36,111 bases of DNA, from contig JAUIKE010000080.1 of the NCBI GenBank assembly GCA_030430845.1, positions 1 through 36,111 on the forward strand, given 5' to 3'. This document shows, in pieces, positions 23,515 through 32,480 of this stretch. The stretch comes from Bacteroidia bacterium (lineage in GTDB: Bacteria; Bacteroidota; Bacteroidia; Chitinophagales; Saprospiraceae). Below the pieces are notes generated by a model. It ran no database searches and was not told the origin of the DNA. It saw only the letters and a list, made by a program, of their open reading frames with translations. Each line of letters starts with the position of its first letter. Within the stretch, counting starts at the first letter, position 1. The position numbers and the translations under genes are program-made.

Positions 23515-26500
23515 ATGATCTTTCGATCCAGCATCCGCAATACTTATTTATTGTTCCTGGCCATTTTATGCCTGGCTACCCATTTCTCCTTCGCTCAATC
23601 GCCGGAAGAGCTGTTGGATAGAGGTCGTCAATACTACAACCAGGACCAGCTCGACTCAGCCCGGCTGCTGTATAATCGGGCCTTCACCCAAGGCGATCCG
23701 AATATCCAGATCCAGGCCGTAGGTGGCCTCATCAGTGTGTGTCTGCTCCAGTCAGCATTATCAGAAGCGGATTCCCTTATTGTAGTGGGAGATCAACTCG
23801 CACAAGAAAAAAAACTGGATCTGGAGCCGCTTTGCCAATACAAGATCCGGAAGGGAGAGTATTACCGTAGTAGTTCTCAATTTCAAAAAGCCCTGGAGCA
23901 GCATCAGGAAGTAGTTCGGCTTAGCAGGAATCAGACAGAAATGCCGCTGGTTCATGCCGATGCGCTTTACTATACGGCGCTGACCTTTGAGCGATTAGCT
24001 GAGTACGACTCCAGCCTCCTTTACGTCGATCAGGCCTTTGAGATTTACAAACAAAATCTGGATACGACGAGCATAAAATTTGGGAACATCTACAATGGCC
24101 TGGGGGTCTGTTATTACCGGGCGAATCGTTTTGAAGAAGCCAAGCAGTTTTATCTAAAGTCTAAAAAAATTGCCGAAACCCAATTGGGGCCTGTTTCCAC
24201 AGACCTGGCTTTGGCCCTTTCCAACCTATCATCGATTTCCAGAGCCGAAGAAAACTACAAACAGGCTGTCGCCTATACAGAACAAGCGCTTAAAATATTC
24301 CGCATATTAAAAGACGAGGGAAATATTTCCGGTGCTTATTACTCGCTAGGGGTGTTTCATTATTTTCTCGGGGATTACGGCCGAACAAAAGATTACTTGG
24401 AGGCCTGTATTGAAATCCGGGAACGATTGTACGACAAAAACCATTATTCGCTGATAGGTCCCTATCAGGTACTCGGTATTGCCTTCGAAGAAAACGGAGA
24501 TTATGATAAAACACTGTTTTACCTAAAGAAAGCCCGGCCCATTATTCTACACAACTTTGGCCCCGGAAGTATGGATGAAGGATTTAATTACGAGAACACC
24601 TCAATTTGCTACAAAAACATCGGCCACCTGGATTCTGCGCTGCTTTACATGCAACTAGCGAATCAAATCCTGGAACCCCTGCGACCTGAAAACGATTATT
24701 CCATGGGGGTTCATTATTTTAACTTTTCCAACATAAACTACCTACTCAACAATCCGGAACGAGCCCTTTCCCATCTGGAAAAATCCGCACAAATATATCG
24801 GAACCTGGGGCTTGACAACAGTTCTGAATATGCACAAAACCTTGGGCTAAAAGGCTTATTATTAGCGGAGAAAAAAGACTGGACACGGGCAGATCAGGTT
24901 TTTGAAGAAGCGCTCAGTTTGATCAAGCTTCCGGAAAGCCTGCAGGAAAAGGACATGATCTATGAATTGGGGCCCAATTCGCTGTGGCTGCTGAATGAAT
25001 ACAGCGATTATTTATATCGAAAATACAAGTCAACTCAAGAACCAGAAGTTCTTCGGCAATTCGAAGACTATTCCCAGACTTATTTGGATTTGTCCGACCA
25101 TTTCCGACAGCAATTTATTGACCCCTATACGAAAAGCATTTTGATCAAAGATAATGCTAAGGCCTACAATCGGAACATCGGTATATACAATGAGCTGTAT
25201 CGGCAAACCGGGCAAACGGACTACCTGAATGCAGCTTTTAACTTTGCAGAATATGGCCGGACCTGTCTCCTAAGAGATCTTCAGGATGATAAAATCGAAT
25301 CCTATGCAGGTATACCCGATTCTGTTTTTCAAAAAGAGCTGGAACTCAAAAAGACCATTAGCCAGTTAAACCAACAATTGTTAAACAGCCCCGATTCTCC
25401 AGACCTCAAAAAAGCTTTATTTAACAGCAAAGAAGCCTTAAACAAGCATGTACAAAACACACTGAAGACCAACCCCAGATACTACGACCTCAAATTTAAT
25501 TCCAACATGCCTACCCTCGAACAGGTACAAACCCAAATGGAAAAAGACGAGATTCTTATTGAATACATGCAGGACGACACAGCCATCTATGCCCTGATCA
25601 TACGCCCCGACTTCAGCGAATTAAAACATCTTTCAAACAGAGCAGAAGTTGAAACGGCCATTACCGATTGGAAAAACCAGATTGTGCAGCAGCAAAGTGA
25701 AGCAGTGCGTAAGACCGGGAAATACCTGTACGAAAAATTGTGGCTCCCCTTCGAGGAAGAACTCACGAAGGATCGGATTACCATCATTCCGGCCGGAGCT
25801 CTGTTTTATGTTAATTTTGAAACCTTGCCCCTGGGTGAGGAAAACAAGCGCTTCTTAATTCATCGCTACAATATTTCCTATGCCTTATCGATCAACATGC
25901 ACTTCTACCAATCGCCTACCGCTACTAAAGGCTCACTGATTGCAGTTGCTCCTGGTTTTGAAGATGAGATCAAGGAGCAATATCGGAACCAGATCGACAG
26001 CATGGATTACCTGGATGAAGAATTCCTTCAGACGGTTCGCCAGCCTTGGTCACTCCGGATGGCCAACAAGCTCAAGAAAAAATTCACCAACCAGGTCTAC
26101 ACCGGCATTAAAGCAACAGAAACGAATATCAAGGAGAGTATTCAAAAGGGGAAGGTACTGCTGTTCGGCACCCACGCCATTGCTGATTCAGAGGACCCCC
26201 TCCGCTCAAAGCTGGTGCTTAGCAAGGAGATCGGCGAACAAAAGGAGGACGGCTACCTGCACGCCTATGAATTGTACAGTATCCCACTCGAAGCCGAACT
26301 CGCCGTACTCAACGCCTGTGAAAGTGGGATCGGCAACCTGCAAGCCGGAGAAGGCATGATTTCCCTGGCATACAGCATTCATTATGCAGGATGCCCCAGT
26401 ACAGTTATGTCCTTGTGGAAAGTGGACGAAAAAATAAGCACTCAGATCACCGAATCTTTTATGCAATACCTGTCGGAAGGAAAGTCCAAAAGTGAGGCCC

Positions 26501-26694
26501 TGCGTCAAGCCAAGCTCGACTACCTGAACTCGGCCAAATCCATTCTTCAACATCCTTTTTACTGGGGCGGTATGGTACTGATGGGAAAGGATGGCGAGCT
26601 GGAAGTGAAGGAGAAAAAAGGTTATTGGTACTGGATTTTAGGTGGTGGGGGATTACTGGGTATCGCATTTGCATATTTGAGATTTCGAGCTTAA
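23515..26694 (+). CDS. Exported, membrane-anchored TPR-CHAT (caspase-like) protease
   Basis: 1059 residues. Signal peptide about 1-27 (TYLLFLAILCLATHFSFAQ), then a dozen or so TPRs (about 30-470; for example GLGVCYYRANRFEEAKQFYL, YSLGVFHYFLGDYGRTKDYL), a helical linker, and a CHAT domain (about 680-1025). The catalytic dyad is His887 in LFGTHAIAD and Cys935 in LNACESGIG, followed by GEGMISLAYSIHYAGCPSTV and SLWKVDE. After the domain, residues 1036-1053 (WYWILGGGGLLGIAFAY) form a C-terminal membrane helix. The signal and tail predict a periplasmic protease tethered to the inner membrane. CHAT proteases cleave specific partners, as in type III-E CRISPR Csx29 and gasdermin systems. Here the natural candidate is the TPR anti-sigma, 100 bases upstream in the same operon; substrate is inference. 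Confidence 0.93.
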   Translation: MIFRSSIRNTYLLFLAILCLATHFSFAQSPEELLDRGRQYYNQDQLDSARLLYNRAFTQGDPNIQIQAVGGLISVCLLQSALSEADSLIVVGDQLAQEKKLDLEPLCQYKIRKGEYYRSSSQFQKALEQHQEVVRLSRNQTEMPLVHADALYYTALTFERLAEYDSSLLYVDQAFEIYKQNLDTTSIKFGNIYNGLGVCYYRANRFEEAKQFYLKSKKIAETQLGPVSTDLALALSNLSSISRAEENYKQAVAYTEQALKIFRILKDEGNISGAYYSLGVFHYFLGDYGRTKDYLEACIEIRERLYDKNHYSLIGPYQVLGIAFEENGDYDKTLFYLKKARPIILHNFGPGSMDEGFNYENTSICYKNIGHLDSALLYMQLANQILEPLRPENDYSMGVHYFNFSNINYLLNNPERALSHLEKSAQIYRNLGLDNSSEYAQNLGLKGLLLAEKKDWTRADQVFEEALSLIKLPESLQEKDMIYELGPNSLWLLNEYSDYLYRKYKSTQEPEVLRQFEDYSQTYLDLSDHFRQQFIDPYTKSILIKDNAKAYNRNIGIYNELYRQTGQTDYLNAAFNFAEYGRTCLLRDLQDDKIESYAGIPDSVFQKELELKKTISQLNQQLLNSPDSPDLKKALFNSKEALNKHVQNTLKTNPRYYDLKFNSNMPTLEQVQTQMEKDEILIEYMQDDTAIYALIIRPDFSELKHLSNRAEVETAITDWKNQIVQQQSEAVRKTGKYLYEKLWLPFEEELTKDRITIIPAGALFYVNFETLPLGEENKRFLIHRYNISYALSINMHFYQSPTATKGSLIAVAPGFEDEIKEQYRNQIDSMDYLDEEFLQTVRQPWSLRMANKLKKKFTNQVYTGIKATETNIKESIQKGKVLLFGTHAIADSEDPLRSKLVLSKEIGEQKEDGYLHAYELYSIPLEAELAVLNACESGIGNLQAGEGMISLAYSIHYAGCPSTVMSLWKVDEKISTQITESFMQYLSEGKSKSEALRQAKLDYLNSAKSILQHPFYWGGMVLMGKDGELEVKEKKGYWYWILGGGGLLGIAFAYLRFRA

Positions 26695-26701
26695 AAAATA
26701 A

Positions 26702-26747
26702 TTTTGTCAGGAAGGCTGATTTTGTATAATCAGCCTTCCTGACAAAA
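26702..26747. terminator. Bidirectional terminator after the CHAT gene
   Basis: A perfect 20-bp inverted repeat (26702-26721 and 26728-26747; TTTTGTCAGGAAGGCTGATT) with a 6-base loop. The right arm includes the stop codon and last codons of the convergent thioredoxin gene. The T and A runs at its ends make it effective on both strands. Confidence 0.85.
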
Positions 26748-27230
26748 CCGCTCCATATCCTTCACCGTCATAGGCCCGGCATGACGATTGATTTCCTGTC
26801 CATTTTTTACCAAAACAAAAGTCGGCAGGCCGCGTACTTTGAACTCTTTAACAATAGAAGGATAAAGGTCCGCATTTACCTTAGCGATGATCACCTCCTC
26901 ATTTTTTTCCGTGAATTCTTTGATGACAGGGTTCATCATGATGCAGGGGCCGCACCATTCGGCCCAAAAGTCGAGCAGGATCAACTTGTGTGCTTTTAAA
27001 ACCTGCTCTTTATTGTCCTTATTCAGCTGAACAATGCGTTCTTTCGGCTTCGATTTGGATAGTTTTTTTGACAAAATCCGGAAAGGCATCGTTATGCCTG
27101 CCGCCATTGAAGAAGCCATAAAAATGGAAAAGGCGATGATGTAATGAAAGGTGTTGGTCAGGTTTTTCTTCTGCTGGAAGTTTTCTTCTGACTGATTTTG
27201 GTAGTGAATTAGTTTTTCTCTGATACTCAT
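26730..27230 (-). CDS. Membrane-anchored thioredoxin
   Basis: 166 residues. One hydrophobic segment (about 28-48, FHYIIAFSIFMASSMAAGI) after a charged N-terminus, then a thioredoxin domain with the full active site FWAEWCGPC (Cys93, Cys96), the cis-Pro turn VRGLPTFVLV and the closing helix. Topology is most likely N-in with the domain in the periplasm, where it could reduce or isomerise disulphides. It follows the acetolactate-decarboxylase-like gene by 3 bases on the same strand, so they form an operon. Its last codons are part of the shared terminator hairpin. Confidence 0.88.
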   Translation of the reverse strand: MSIREKLIHYQNQSEENFQQKKNLTNTFHYIIAFSIFMASSMAAGITMPFRILSKKLSKSKPKERIVQLNKDNKEQVLKAHKLILLDFWAEWCGPCIMMNPVIKEFTEKNEEVIIAKVNADLYPSIVKEFKVRGLPTFVLVKNGQEINRHAGPMTVKDMERFCQEG

Positions 27231-27233
27231 AAA

Positions 27234-27959
27234 TCAAATAACAGGTAATTTCAATACTATGTTTTCCCCTAATGCCAATCCATCCACATGCCCAACGATC
27301 GATTCGTCTTTGGTTTTTAGGTGCAGATGCATATTGGTGGTATGATGGGTAAAAATAGCGTGGTGACTGCTGGAGTAAAAGCCCAGCATATCTGCTTGCC
27401 GGTCATATAAAGTGCCGTTTGGTCCCGATTTCCTATGTTTTTCGTGAGAATGCTCCATATCGCCTTCCTCCCAGTCGATGGAATGCCAATTGATAGTAGA
27501 GAATGTGCCTTCCAGCAAAAACGGGAAAGGCTTGTTCACATCGATGCCGTGTTCTGCTGCCGTTTGCGCAATGTAGGATTCCAGTTCTTCGTACGTTTGA
27601 AGTTTTTCGGGAAGGCCAAAAGATGTCCATTTGTTGACACTTGCATATACTAGCAGGGAGGCCTTATGATCAAAAGATTGTTCGATGGTTAGTTTTCCGC
27701 TATCGGCAGCAGTAAGGTAAACCTGGCCATCCAGAATAAGGATCTCGCCTTTTAGTTTTTCTCTGGCCCCCAGGGCATAAAGGTGATCGATGTCTTTCAG
27801 CTCGGCCAGGTCTGCTTTGGCGGAGATGTCTCCCTGCATCATGAAGTTTTTGAGGGCGCCGTGGTGGATGACTTCGAAGCCTTCTGCCTTTTTGTTTTCA
27901 TTAGTGCAGGCAATAAAAAGTAAAATCAATAAATAGAATGAGGTCCATTGAATTTTCAT
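27234..27959 (-). CDS. Alpha-acetolactate-decarboxylase-like lipoprotein
   Basis: 241 residues from ATG 27959; an in-frame start at 28061 would read through a terminator hairpin and is rejected. The N-terminus MKIQWTSFYLLILLFIAC gives lipoprotein Cys18. The body follows the AlsD/BudA family: FMMQGDISAKADLAEL, then LKGEILILDGQVYL, and near the end the metal-binding pattern TTNMHLHLKTKDESIVGHVDG, which matches the HxH...H zinc ligands of acetolactate decarboxylase. The classic enzyme is cytoplasmic and makes acetoin; an exported form is unusual and its substrate is unknown. It is co-transcribed with the membrane thioredoxin (3-base gap). The terminator before its start suggests its own promoter or partial read-through. 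Confidence 0.82.
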   Translation of the reverse strand: MKIQWTSFYLLILLFIACTNENKKAEGFEVIHHGALKNFMMQGDISAKADLAELKDIDHLYALGAREKLKGEILILDGQVYLTAADSGKLTIEQSFDHKASLLVYASVNKWTSFGLPEKLQTYEELESYIAQTAAEHGIDVNKPFPFLLEGTFSTINWHSIDWEEGDMEHSHEKHRKSGPNGTLYDRQADMLGFYSSSHHAIFTHHTTNMHLHLKTKDESIVGHVDGLALGENIVLKLPVI

Positions 27960-27970
27960 GGAAATAAATG

Positions 27971-28025
27971 TATAAAAAAATAAAAAACCGGCGGCCGGGG
28001 GCCGCCGGTTTTTTATTTTTTTATA
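27971..28025 (-). terminator. 26-bp perfect hairpin terminator
   Basis: 27971-27996 and 28000-28025 are perfect reverse complements around GGG. The core is CCGGCGGCC/GGCCGCCGG flanked by A-runs and T-runs with the same break in both arms. It includes the stop codon of the DUF885-like gene (28013-28015) and stands directly before the acetolactate-decarboxylase-like gene. Confidence 0.85.
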
Positions 28026-29677
28026 CTCTTCATATGCCCATCCATACCCGTCATTTGCCAATGCCCTAAAGCAATCGGAATATTCCCCATCGAGTTAAGT
28101 GTATCAAAAAAGCCTTTGAGTTCAAACGGCTCATTTTTCATTTCCTTCATTTTAGCATAATCCATCATGGCCGCCTCCAGCAAATGTTTTCCCGTAATAT
28201 AACTGGAACCGTAACCTGGCTGGCGGAGATACAGATGCTGCTCAAAAATACGCAGTTCTTCCTCCGTTTTCATCCAACCACGAGGCGTATATTCCGAATG
28301 GATCCCGCCGGCCTCCGCCATGGTCATTTCATTGGCATGGGCGTACAGGGACCCCAGGCCACGGGCAGCTCTTTGAGAAATCATAATGTAAACGATCTCT
28401 CTGACCCTGGGGTCATCGTCATACAAGCCGGCGTCCATGAACATTTCTTCCACAGCGGTAGCCGTTCCTTCATTGCGGGAATCGAAGATATTATAGAGTA
28501 GCGGCCCGCGACGGATCTCGCTTGAGTGAGGCTCCGTATCCATACGGGCCAGTTCAAACCAGTGATAGAAATGGGAGTACAGCGGCCGCTGATCGAGGTG
28601 AGCGGTGATCCAGAAGAAGTTACGCGTTTCTTCCGGCACAAAGCCTCCCAGATGCTCGCGCAGGGCAGGCTCGAAGTAGTCGGCAACCGTTACGATCTCA
28701 TCCTTGGCCAGGAAATCCAGCAGGCTGCGAGCAGAACGCTCGGCCATTTCGTCGTACATTTCGGGCGAATTAGCCGGTACTAGTTCGGGTAAATAGCGAT
28801 TGCGATGCTCTTCCAGCTTGAGGGAAGCCCAGGAACGGGCCAGCTCGCGCTTGAGGATCATCACTTCATCTTCCCAGGTAAGCGGAACGAGGTGAACATT
28901 CTGCATGTACCAGGTATAATTTTCTTTTCCGATTCCGGAAGGCCCCGTCTTTGATTCGGCTTCCGCTTCCAGCCAGCTGGCCAGTTCATCCGTTGAAGTA
29001 ATGGCTTCCTGAATGGCCGCCACGATTTCCTGGTCATCGCTGAGGCCTGGTCGGTCCTGAATGGACTTCAGGTTAGCACTTTGCGATTTGACATCCCGGA
29101 TTCCGGCGATCCAGAGGTCACGGGCATTGCCGGTCAGGTTGAGCTTGGCTTGCTCGTTCAGCGGTGGAATGACACGCAGGTCGCCCAATAGTTTTTCCTT
29201 TGCCTCTGCAGTTAAAGGAAAGTCGTAAGTCCAGATCTCGGTGGTCATATGATGCGTCGGACCTTCATGGGCAGGCACATCCGAACGAGACATCCAGAGC
29301 GATTTGTAAAAAGCCGGATCCCGCACCCAGGGTTTGAGTATGTTGTGGTTAAAATCATAGCCGTTCATTTCGGCCCAAACGATGTGCCAGTCAACCTGCT
29401 CGGGTACGGACCAGCCGGTGGTGTCCATCGCCAGCAGGCGAGCCTGTAGTTGCTTGAATTCAGGCCAGCGTTTGTTGAAGGTCTCGGCCGTATAGTCCGG
29501 TGCTCCTTCGCGCAGCGGCGGCCTTTCAAAGTCCCGCCATTCTTTGAATAAGGCAACCAGGTCCTCGTATGCCTTAGTGACCTCGGCATTGGATGGTGCA
29601 GTAGATTGCTCTTCTTGAGGTTGGCAACCAAATAATGTGATGAATAAAAACAGGAGTAGGTAAGGTTTTTGAATCAT
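28013..29677 (-). CDS. DUF885-like lipoprotein
   Basis: 554 residues. Lipoprotein signal MIQKPYLLLFLFITLFGC (Cys18). The long helical body resembles DUF885 proteins, which are thought to be metallopeptidase-like: EGTATAVEEMFMDAGLYDDDP occupies the place of the family's HEGWxxYxE helix but lacks its first His, and LYLRQPGYGSSYITGKHLLE matches the GxxxxYxxG segment near the C-terminus. If the metal site is indeed altered, activity may be lost or changed. Location is the periplasm or outer membrane. It follows the PaiB-like gene by 35 bases on the same strand. Confidence 0.7.
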   Translation of the reverse strand: MIQKPYLLLFLFITLFGCQPQEEQSTAPSNAEVTKAYEDLVALFKEWRDFERPPLREGAPDYTAETFNKRWPEFKQLQARLLAMDTTGWSVPEQVDWHIVWAEMNGYDFNHNILKPWVRDPAFYKSLWMSRSDVPAHEGPTHHMTTEIWTYDFPLTAEAKEKLLGDLRVIPPLNEQAKLNLTGNARDLWIAGIRDVKSQSANLKSIQDRPGLSDDQEIVAAIQEAITSTDELASWLEAEAESKTGPSGIGKENYTWYMQNVHLVPLTWEDEVMILKRELARSWASLKLEEHRNRYLPELVPANSPEMYDEMAERSARSLLDFLAKDEIVTVADYFEPALREHLGGFVPEETRNFFWITAHLDQRPLYSHFYHWFELARMDTEPHSSEIRRGPLLYNIFDSRNEGTATAVEEMFMDAGLYDDDPRVREIVYIMISQRAARGLGSLYAHANEMTMAEAGGIHSEYTPRGWMKTEEELRIFEQHLYLRQPGYGSSYITGKHLLEAAMMDYAKMKEMKNEPFELKGFFDTLNSMGNIPIALGHWQMTGMDGHMKSIKK

Positions 29678-29712
29678 TGTGATAGTTGTTTGCTTTGGAG
29701 CAAGATAAGGAA

Positions 29713-30345
29713 TTAAGAAAATAATTCATCTTTTCTCTTCTCCATTTCCAGGGCAATGGCTCTGGCATCCGCCCCATGCTGCTTCAACTCTTCAATGATG
29801 TTACCATAACTTTCGAGGTCCCGATCCTGGCTTAGCTTGAATATATTATCCATGTCCAGGATTTCAATTTCAAATCCTACGATGGCATTCATTACCCTAT
29901 CTATAAACGCTGCCGGAAGATTATCAAATACGGTGGTAGACTGAGGGTTATTATCTTCAAAATGCAGGGTGGTTTTCCTGAGGATATCTTCCAGGCCTTT
30001 TTCGTCCAGAAATCGGATGTTGCCTTTCACATGCACGCTCATGTAGTTCCAGGTAGAGGCCATGTAGGGATCGCTGTACCAGGTGCCGCTCACGTAGGTG
30101 TGAGGGCCTGTAAATACAACCAGAACATTTTCGTTTTCCAGAAACGCCTTATGGTGGTCTGTATTTTTCATGATATGACCTCTCAGGACTTGTTTTCCAT
30201 CGATTGTTTCAATGAACACCGGCACCTGAGTAGCCACCGGCCTGTTTTTACTATTGCAACCGCTTAGAAATGCGAAGGGATGTTTTTCTATGAAGGCTTC
30301 AATTCTTTGGGGATTCTTTTCTTTGTAGTAGGGTAAGTTGTACAT
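29713..30345 (-). CDS. PaiB-like FMN-binding protein
   Basis: 210 residues. Matches the PaiB/FMN-binding negative transcriptional regulator family: YNLPYYKEKNPQRIEAFIEKHPFAFL at the N-terminus, then QVPVFIE, GHIMKNTDHHKA, VLVVFTGPHTYVSGTWYSD and STWNYMSVHVKG. The split-barrel fold binds FMN or haem in related proteins. PaiB of Bacillus represses sporulation and protease genes, but most homologues are likely flavin-dependent enzymes or stress proteins. No DNA-binding domain is visible beyond the barrel. First gene of a short unit with the DUF885-like lipoprotein. Confidence 0.88.
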   Translation of the reverse strand: MYNLPYYKEKNPQRIEAFIEKHPFAFLSGCNSKNRPVATQVPVFIETIDGKQVLRGHIMKNTDHHKAFLENENVLVVFTGPHTYVSGTWYSDPYMASTWNYMSVHVKGNIRFLDEKGLEDILRKTTLHFEDNNPQSTTVFDNLPAAFIDRVMNAIVGFEIEILDMDNIFKLSQDRDLESYGNIIEELKQHGADARAIALEMEKRKDELFS

Positions 30346-30536
30346 GTTGTTTGATTAAATTTCATCGTGAGGCACTCTTGGAAATTTTAAAAATACACAG
30401 AATTTGACTCTTATTAGATCAAGCCTCTTCTGTTATATAATATTGGTTGAGAAGCCCGCCGGAGAGCGGGCGGGCGGATGCCCTGACACATTATTTCTCT
30501 AGTTTCCAAATTGGTGAAATACCTATCGGGAAATGC

Positions 30537-31052
30537 TCATTTTTTATCAGTTGATTTTTCTATCGAACTGGCATGATCTTTTATGATGTACCATTGGTCG
30601 TTGTACTTTTCCAGACCATAGCTTACGATCATTCTGTTAAAATAGGGTTCTCCATTTCTATCCGGTTCTCTGTATACGATCTCGGTAATAGCAATTCCAA
30701 TTTTATCTCCTATTTCGGTATTTAAGATCTTTGTTTCAAATGTCCAGCTGGTATCCTGAAACCATTCTTCGTGATACTCCATGAAGCTGTCAACGGAATG
30801 CATAATTTCCGTTCCCGGAAGTATGAGTTGCATTTTCCCCTCGGGCGACATCGTGCTTTTTAAGGAAATCAGGTCCTTGTTCGAGACGGCATTCAGATGC
30901 TTTTCAAGTATGGCGACAAATTCGCTTTCATTTTGAGAGGAGTCAATCTCTACTTTTTCCGGTTCACTGCCAGACTGCTGACTGTTGCAGGAGTTGAGCA
31001 GCATAAAAAAAAGCAGCATGACACATAATGAAGAAATCTTAAGGTTTTTCAT
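30537..31052 (-). CDS. SnoaL/NTF2-like lipoprotein
   Basis: 171 residues from ATG 31052, which places the signal peptide correctly (MKNLKISSLCVMLLFFMLLNSC, lipoprotein Cys22); a start at 31088 would add a charged tail. The mature part opens with a Ser/Gln/Glu linker and then an NTF2-like domain: FVAILEKHLNAVSNKDLISLKSTMSP, FMEYHEEWFQDTSWTF, IGIAITEIVYREPDRNG and IVSYGLEKYNDQWYIIKDHAS. Such proteins are small cone-shaped barrels; many bind or turn over small ligands, many have no known activity. It begins the A/T-rich accessory stretch. Confidence 0.8.
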   Translation of the reverse strand: MKNLKISSLCVMLLFFMLLNSCNSQQSGSEPEKVEIDSSQNESEFVAILEKHLNAVSNKDLISLKSTMSPEGKMQLILPGTEIMHSVDSFMEYHEEWFQDTSWTFETKILNTEIGDKIGIAITEIVYREPDRNGEPYFNRMIVSYGLEKYNDQWYIIKDHASSIEKSTDKK

Positions 31053-31187
31053 ATTAAAATGTTTAAAGCTTTTCATTCTATTTTTCATGTTTTGTAGGTT
31101 TAAAATGCTTCGATAGAAGTTCTTTCCTGCTAATTTAGTGTTTTGATCCAGGCTTTGAAGGTAAGCCCCGTAGAGGGCAGGGCTGCT

Positions 31188-31751
31188 CTATTCGTTTTGT
31201 TGCCACTGACTTTTACTTATCCCATAGCAGAGGCATTGTTCATATTCGGGATAGTCCTTTAGTTTCGGGTGATTAAATTCCCCTATTTTTTTCATCCCTA
31301 TTTTTTTCATTACGTTTTCTGATTTAGCATTTTTCTCCGTACAGGTAGAAATGATGTTCTCTAAATTCAGTTCGTTAAACGCCCATTCAAGGCATTTTTT
31401 TGCGCCTTCGGTCGCATAGCCTTTTCCCCAGGCTCTTTTTTTCAGTCGCCAACCTATGTCAACGGCTGGAGTGAAGTCAGATTGATAATCTTGGTATGCA
31501 AGGCCAATGAATCCAATGAATTCGCCACTTTCTAAAACCTCTGTTGCGAAATAATTAAAGCCGTTAGTTGCATAATGATTGATCAAACGGTCGATGTATG
31601 CGGCAGTTCCTTCTTCGGTCATTGGCTTTGGAAAATGTTCCATTACGTCCGGGTCTGCATTGATCTTCGCAAATTCTGGCAAATCTTCTTGGGTCCAGTT
31701 GCGAAAACCGAGTCTTTCAGATTTAAAGATGTATGCTTTTTTCAATTTCAT
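31188..31751 (-). CDS. RimJ/RimL-type GNAT acetyltransferase
   Basis: 187 residues from ATG 31751; the earlier in-frame codon at 31766 is TTG. The start YIFKSERLGFRNWTQEDLPEFAKINADPDVMEHFP and the acetyl-CoA loop RAWGKGYATEGAKKCLEWAF are typical of the RimJ/RimL/aminoglycoside group, with MKKIGMKKIGEF near the C-terminus. Possible substrates are ribosomal proteins, small amines or antibiotics; not decidable here. It overlaps the end of the upstream kinase gene by 29 bases in another frame, suggesting coupled translation. Confidence 0.85.
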   Translation of the reverse strand: MKLKKAYIFKSERLGFRNWTQEDLPEFAKINADPDVMEHFPKPMTEEGTAAYIDRLINHYATNGFNYFATEVLESGEFIGFIGLAYQDYQSDFTPAVDIGWRLKKRAWGKGYATEGAKKCLEWAFNELNLENIISTCTEKNAKSENVMKKIGMKKIGEFNHPKLKDYPEYEQCLCYGISKSQWQQNE

Positions 31752-32271
31752 CCAATAAGATTTCAAGCTTTTTAATCAATTCCATTTGCCCGTCTATTCT
31801 CAAAACTTTACAGTCGAGTAGTTCAATCCAGTCGTTATGCACTTTTAACGATCTTCCGCTAAATTCAGGGTTTTCATATTGATTGGCCCATTCTAAAAAT
31901 GCCTTTGATGTCTCTTGGATTTTTTTGTCGGTGAGAAGCTTTTCTCCGTATCGCTCCATTTCACGTTTTTTCAGGCGTTGCATTCTTTCGTTGTTGTCCA
32001 ATCGAATGAAAACGGCTAGATCAAAAGCCGTTTCCCATTCTTTTCCCCAACTTACCATTGAACCACTCACGACTACATGCTCATACTTGAAAAAATCGGC
32101 TTTTAGCTTTTCATTCCGTTCTATTAGTGGTATTTTTTCCTGAAAAGGCGGTACTGTTTTTTTCCAATAATAGTTATCAGCATCCAGGTGTTTGAAGTCT
32201 GTCCTTTTCTCAATTTCATTGCCCAATGTAGTGGTTCCGGAACCAGATGCTCCAAATAGTAGAATTTTCAT
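31723..32271 (-). CDS. Small P-loop kinase (adenylate-kinase-like)
   Basis: 182 residues. Walker A GASGSGTTT at residues 7-15 with Thr in place of the usual Lys-Ser, then FKHLDADNYYWKKTVPPFQ, a middle segment with HVVVSGSMVSWGKEW and an Arg-rich lid (RMQRLKKREMERYGEKLL). It belongs with small nucleotide- or antibiotic-type kinases of unknown substrate. The missing Lys in Walker A is unusual but is seen in several adenylate-kinase relatives. Forms a pair with the GNAT gene (29-base overlap). Behind it is a 520-base structured gap. Confidence 0.8.
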   Translation of the reverse strand: MKILLFGASGSGTTTLGNEIEKRTDFKHLDADNYYWKKTVPPFQEKIPLIERNEKLKADFFKYEHVVVSGSMVSWGKEWETAFDLAVFIRLDNNERMQRLKKREMERYGEKLLTDKKIQETSKAFLEWANQYENPEFSGRSLKVHNDWIELLDCKVLRIDGQMELIKKLEILLDEIEKSIHL

Positions 32272-32480
32272 TTAAAAGTTTTAATGTTCAGTCCCCTATT
32301 GCGGGTATTCGAATTCGGATTGGGTTATTTTCTATTCTTTCGGAAATGTCCTTTTAAATACGACCAATGGTCGGGGATCAGCACCGTAGCGGGTTAAAGG
32401 CAAATTCTTTTTCGGCTTGAAAGATACTTAATTGAGAAGAAATTGGTTCAATTACGGTCTACAAACAGCCTCAGAGAGGT

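Noticed and set aside
27960..28061. Longer start for the acetolactate-decarboxylase-like gene
   Set aside because: It would translate the 26-bp terminator hairpin and hide an otherwise clear lipoprotein signal.
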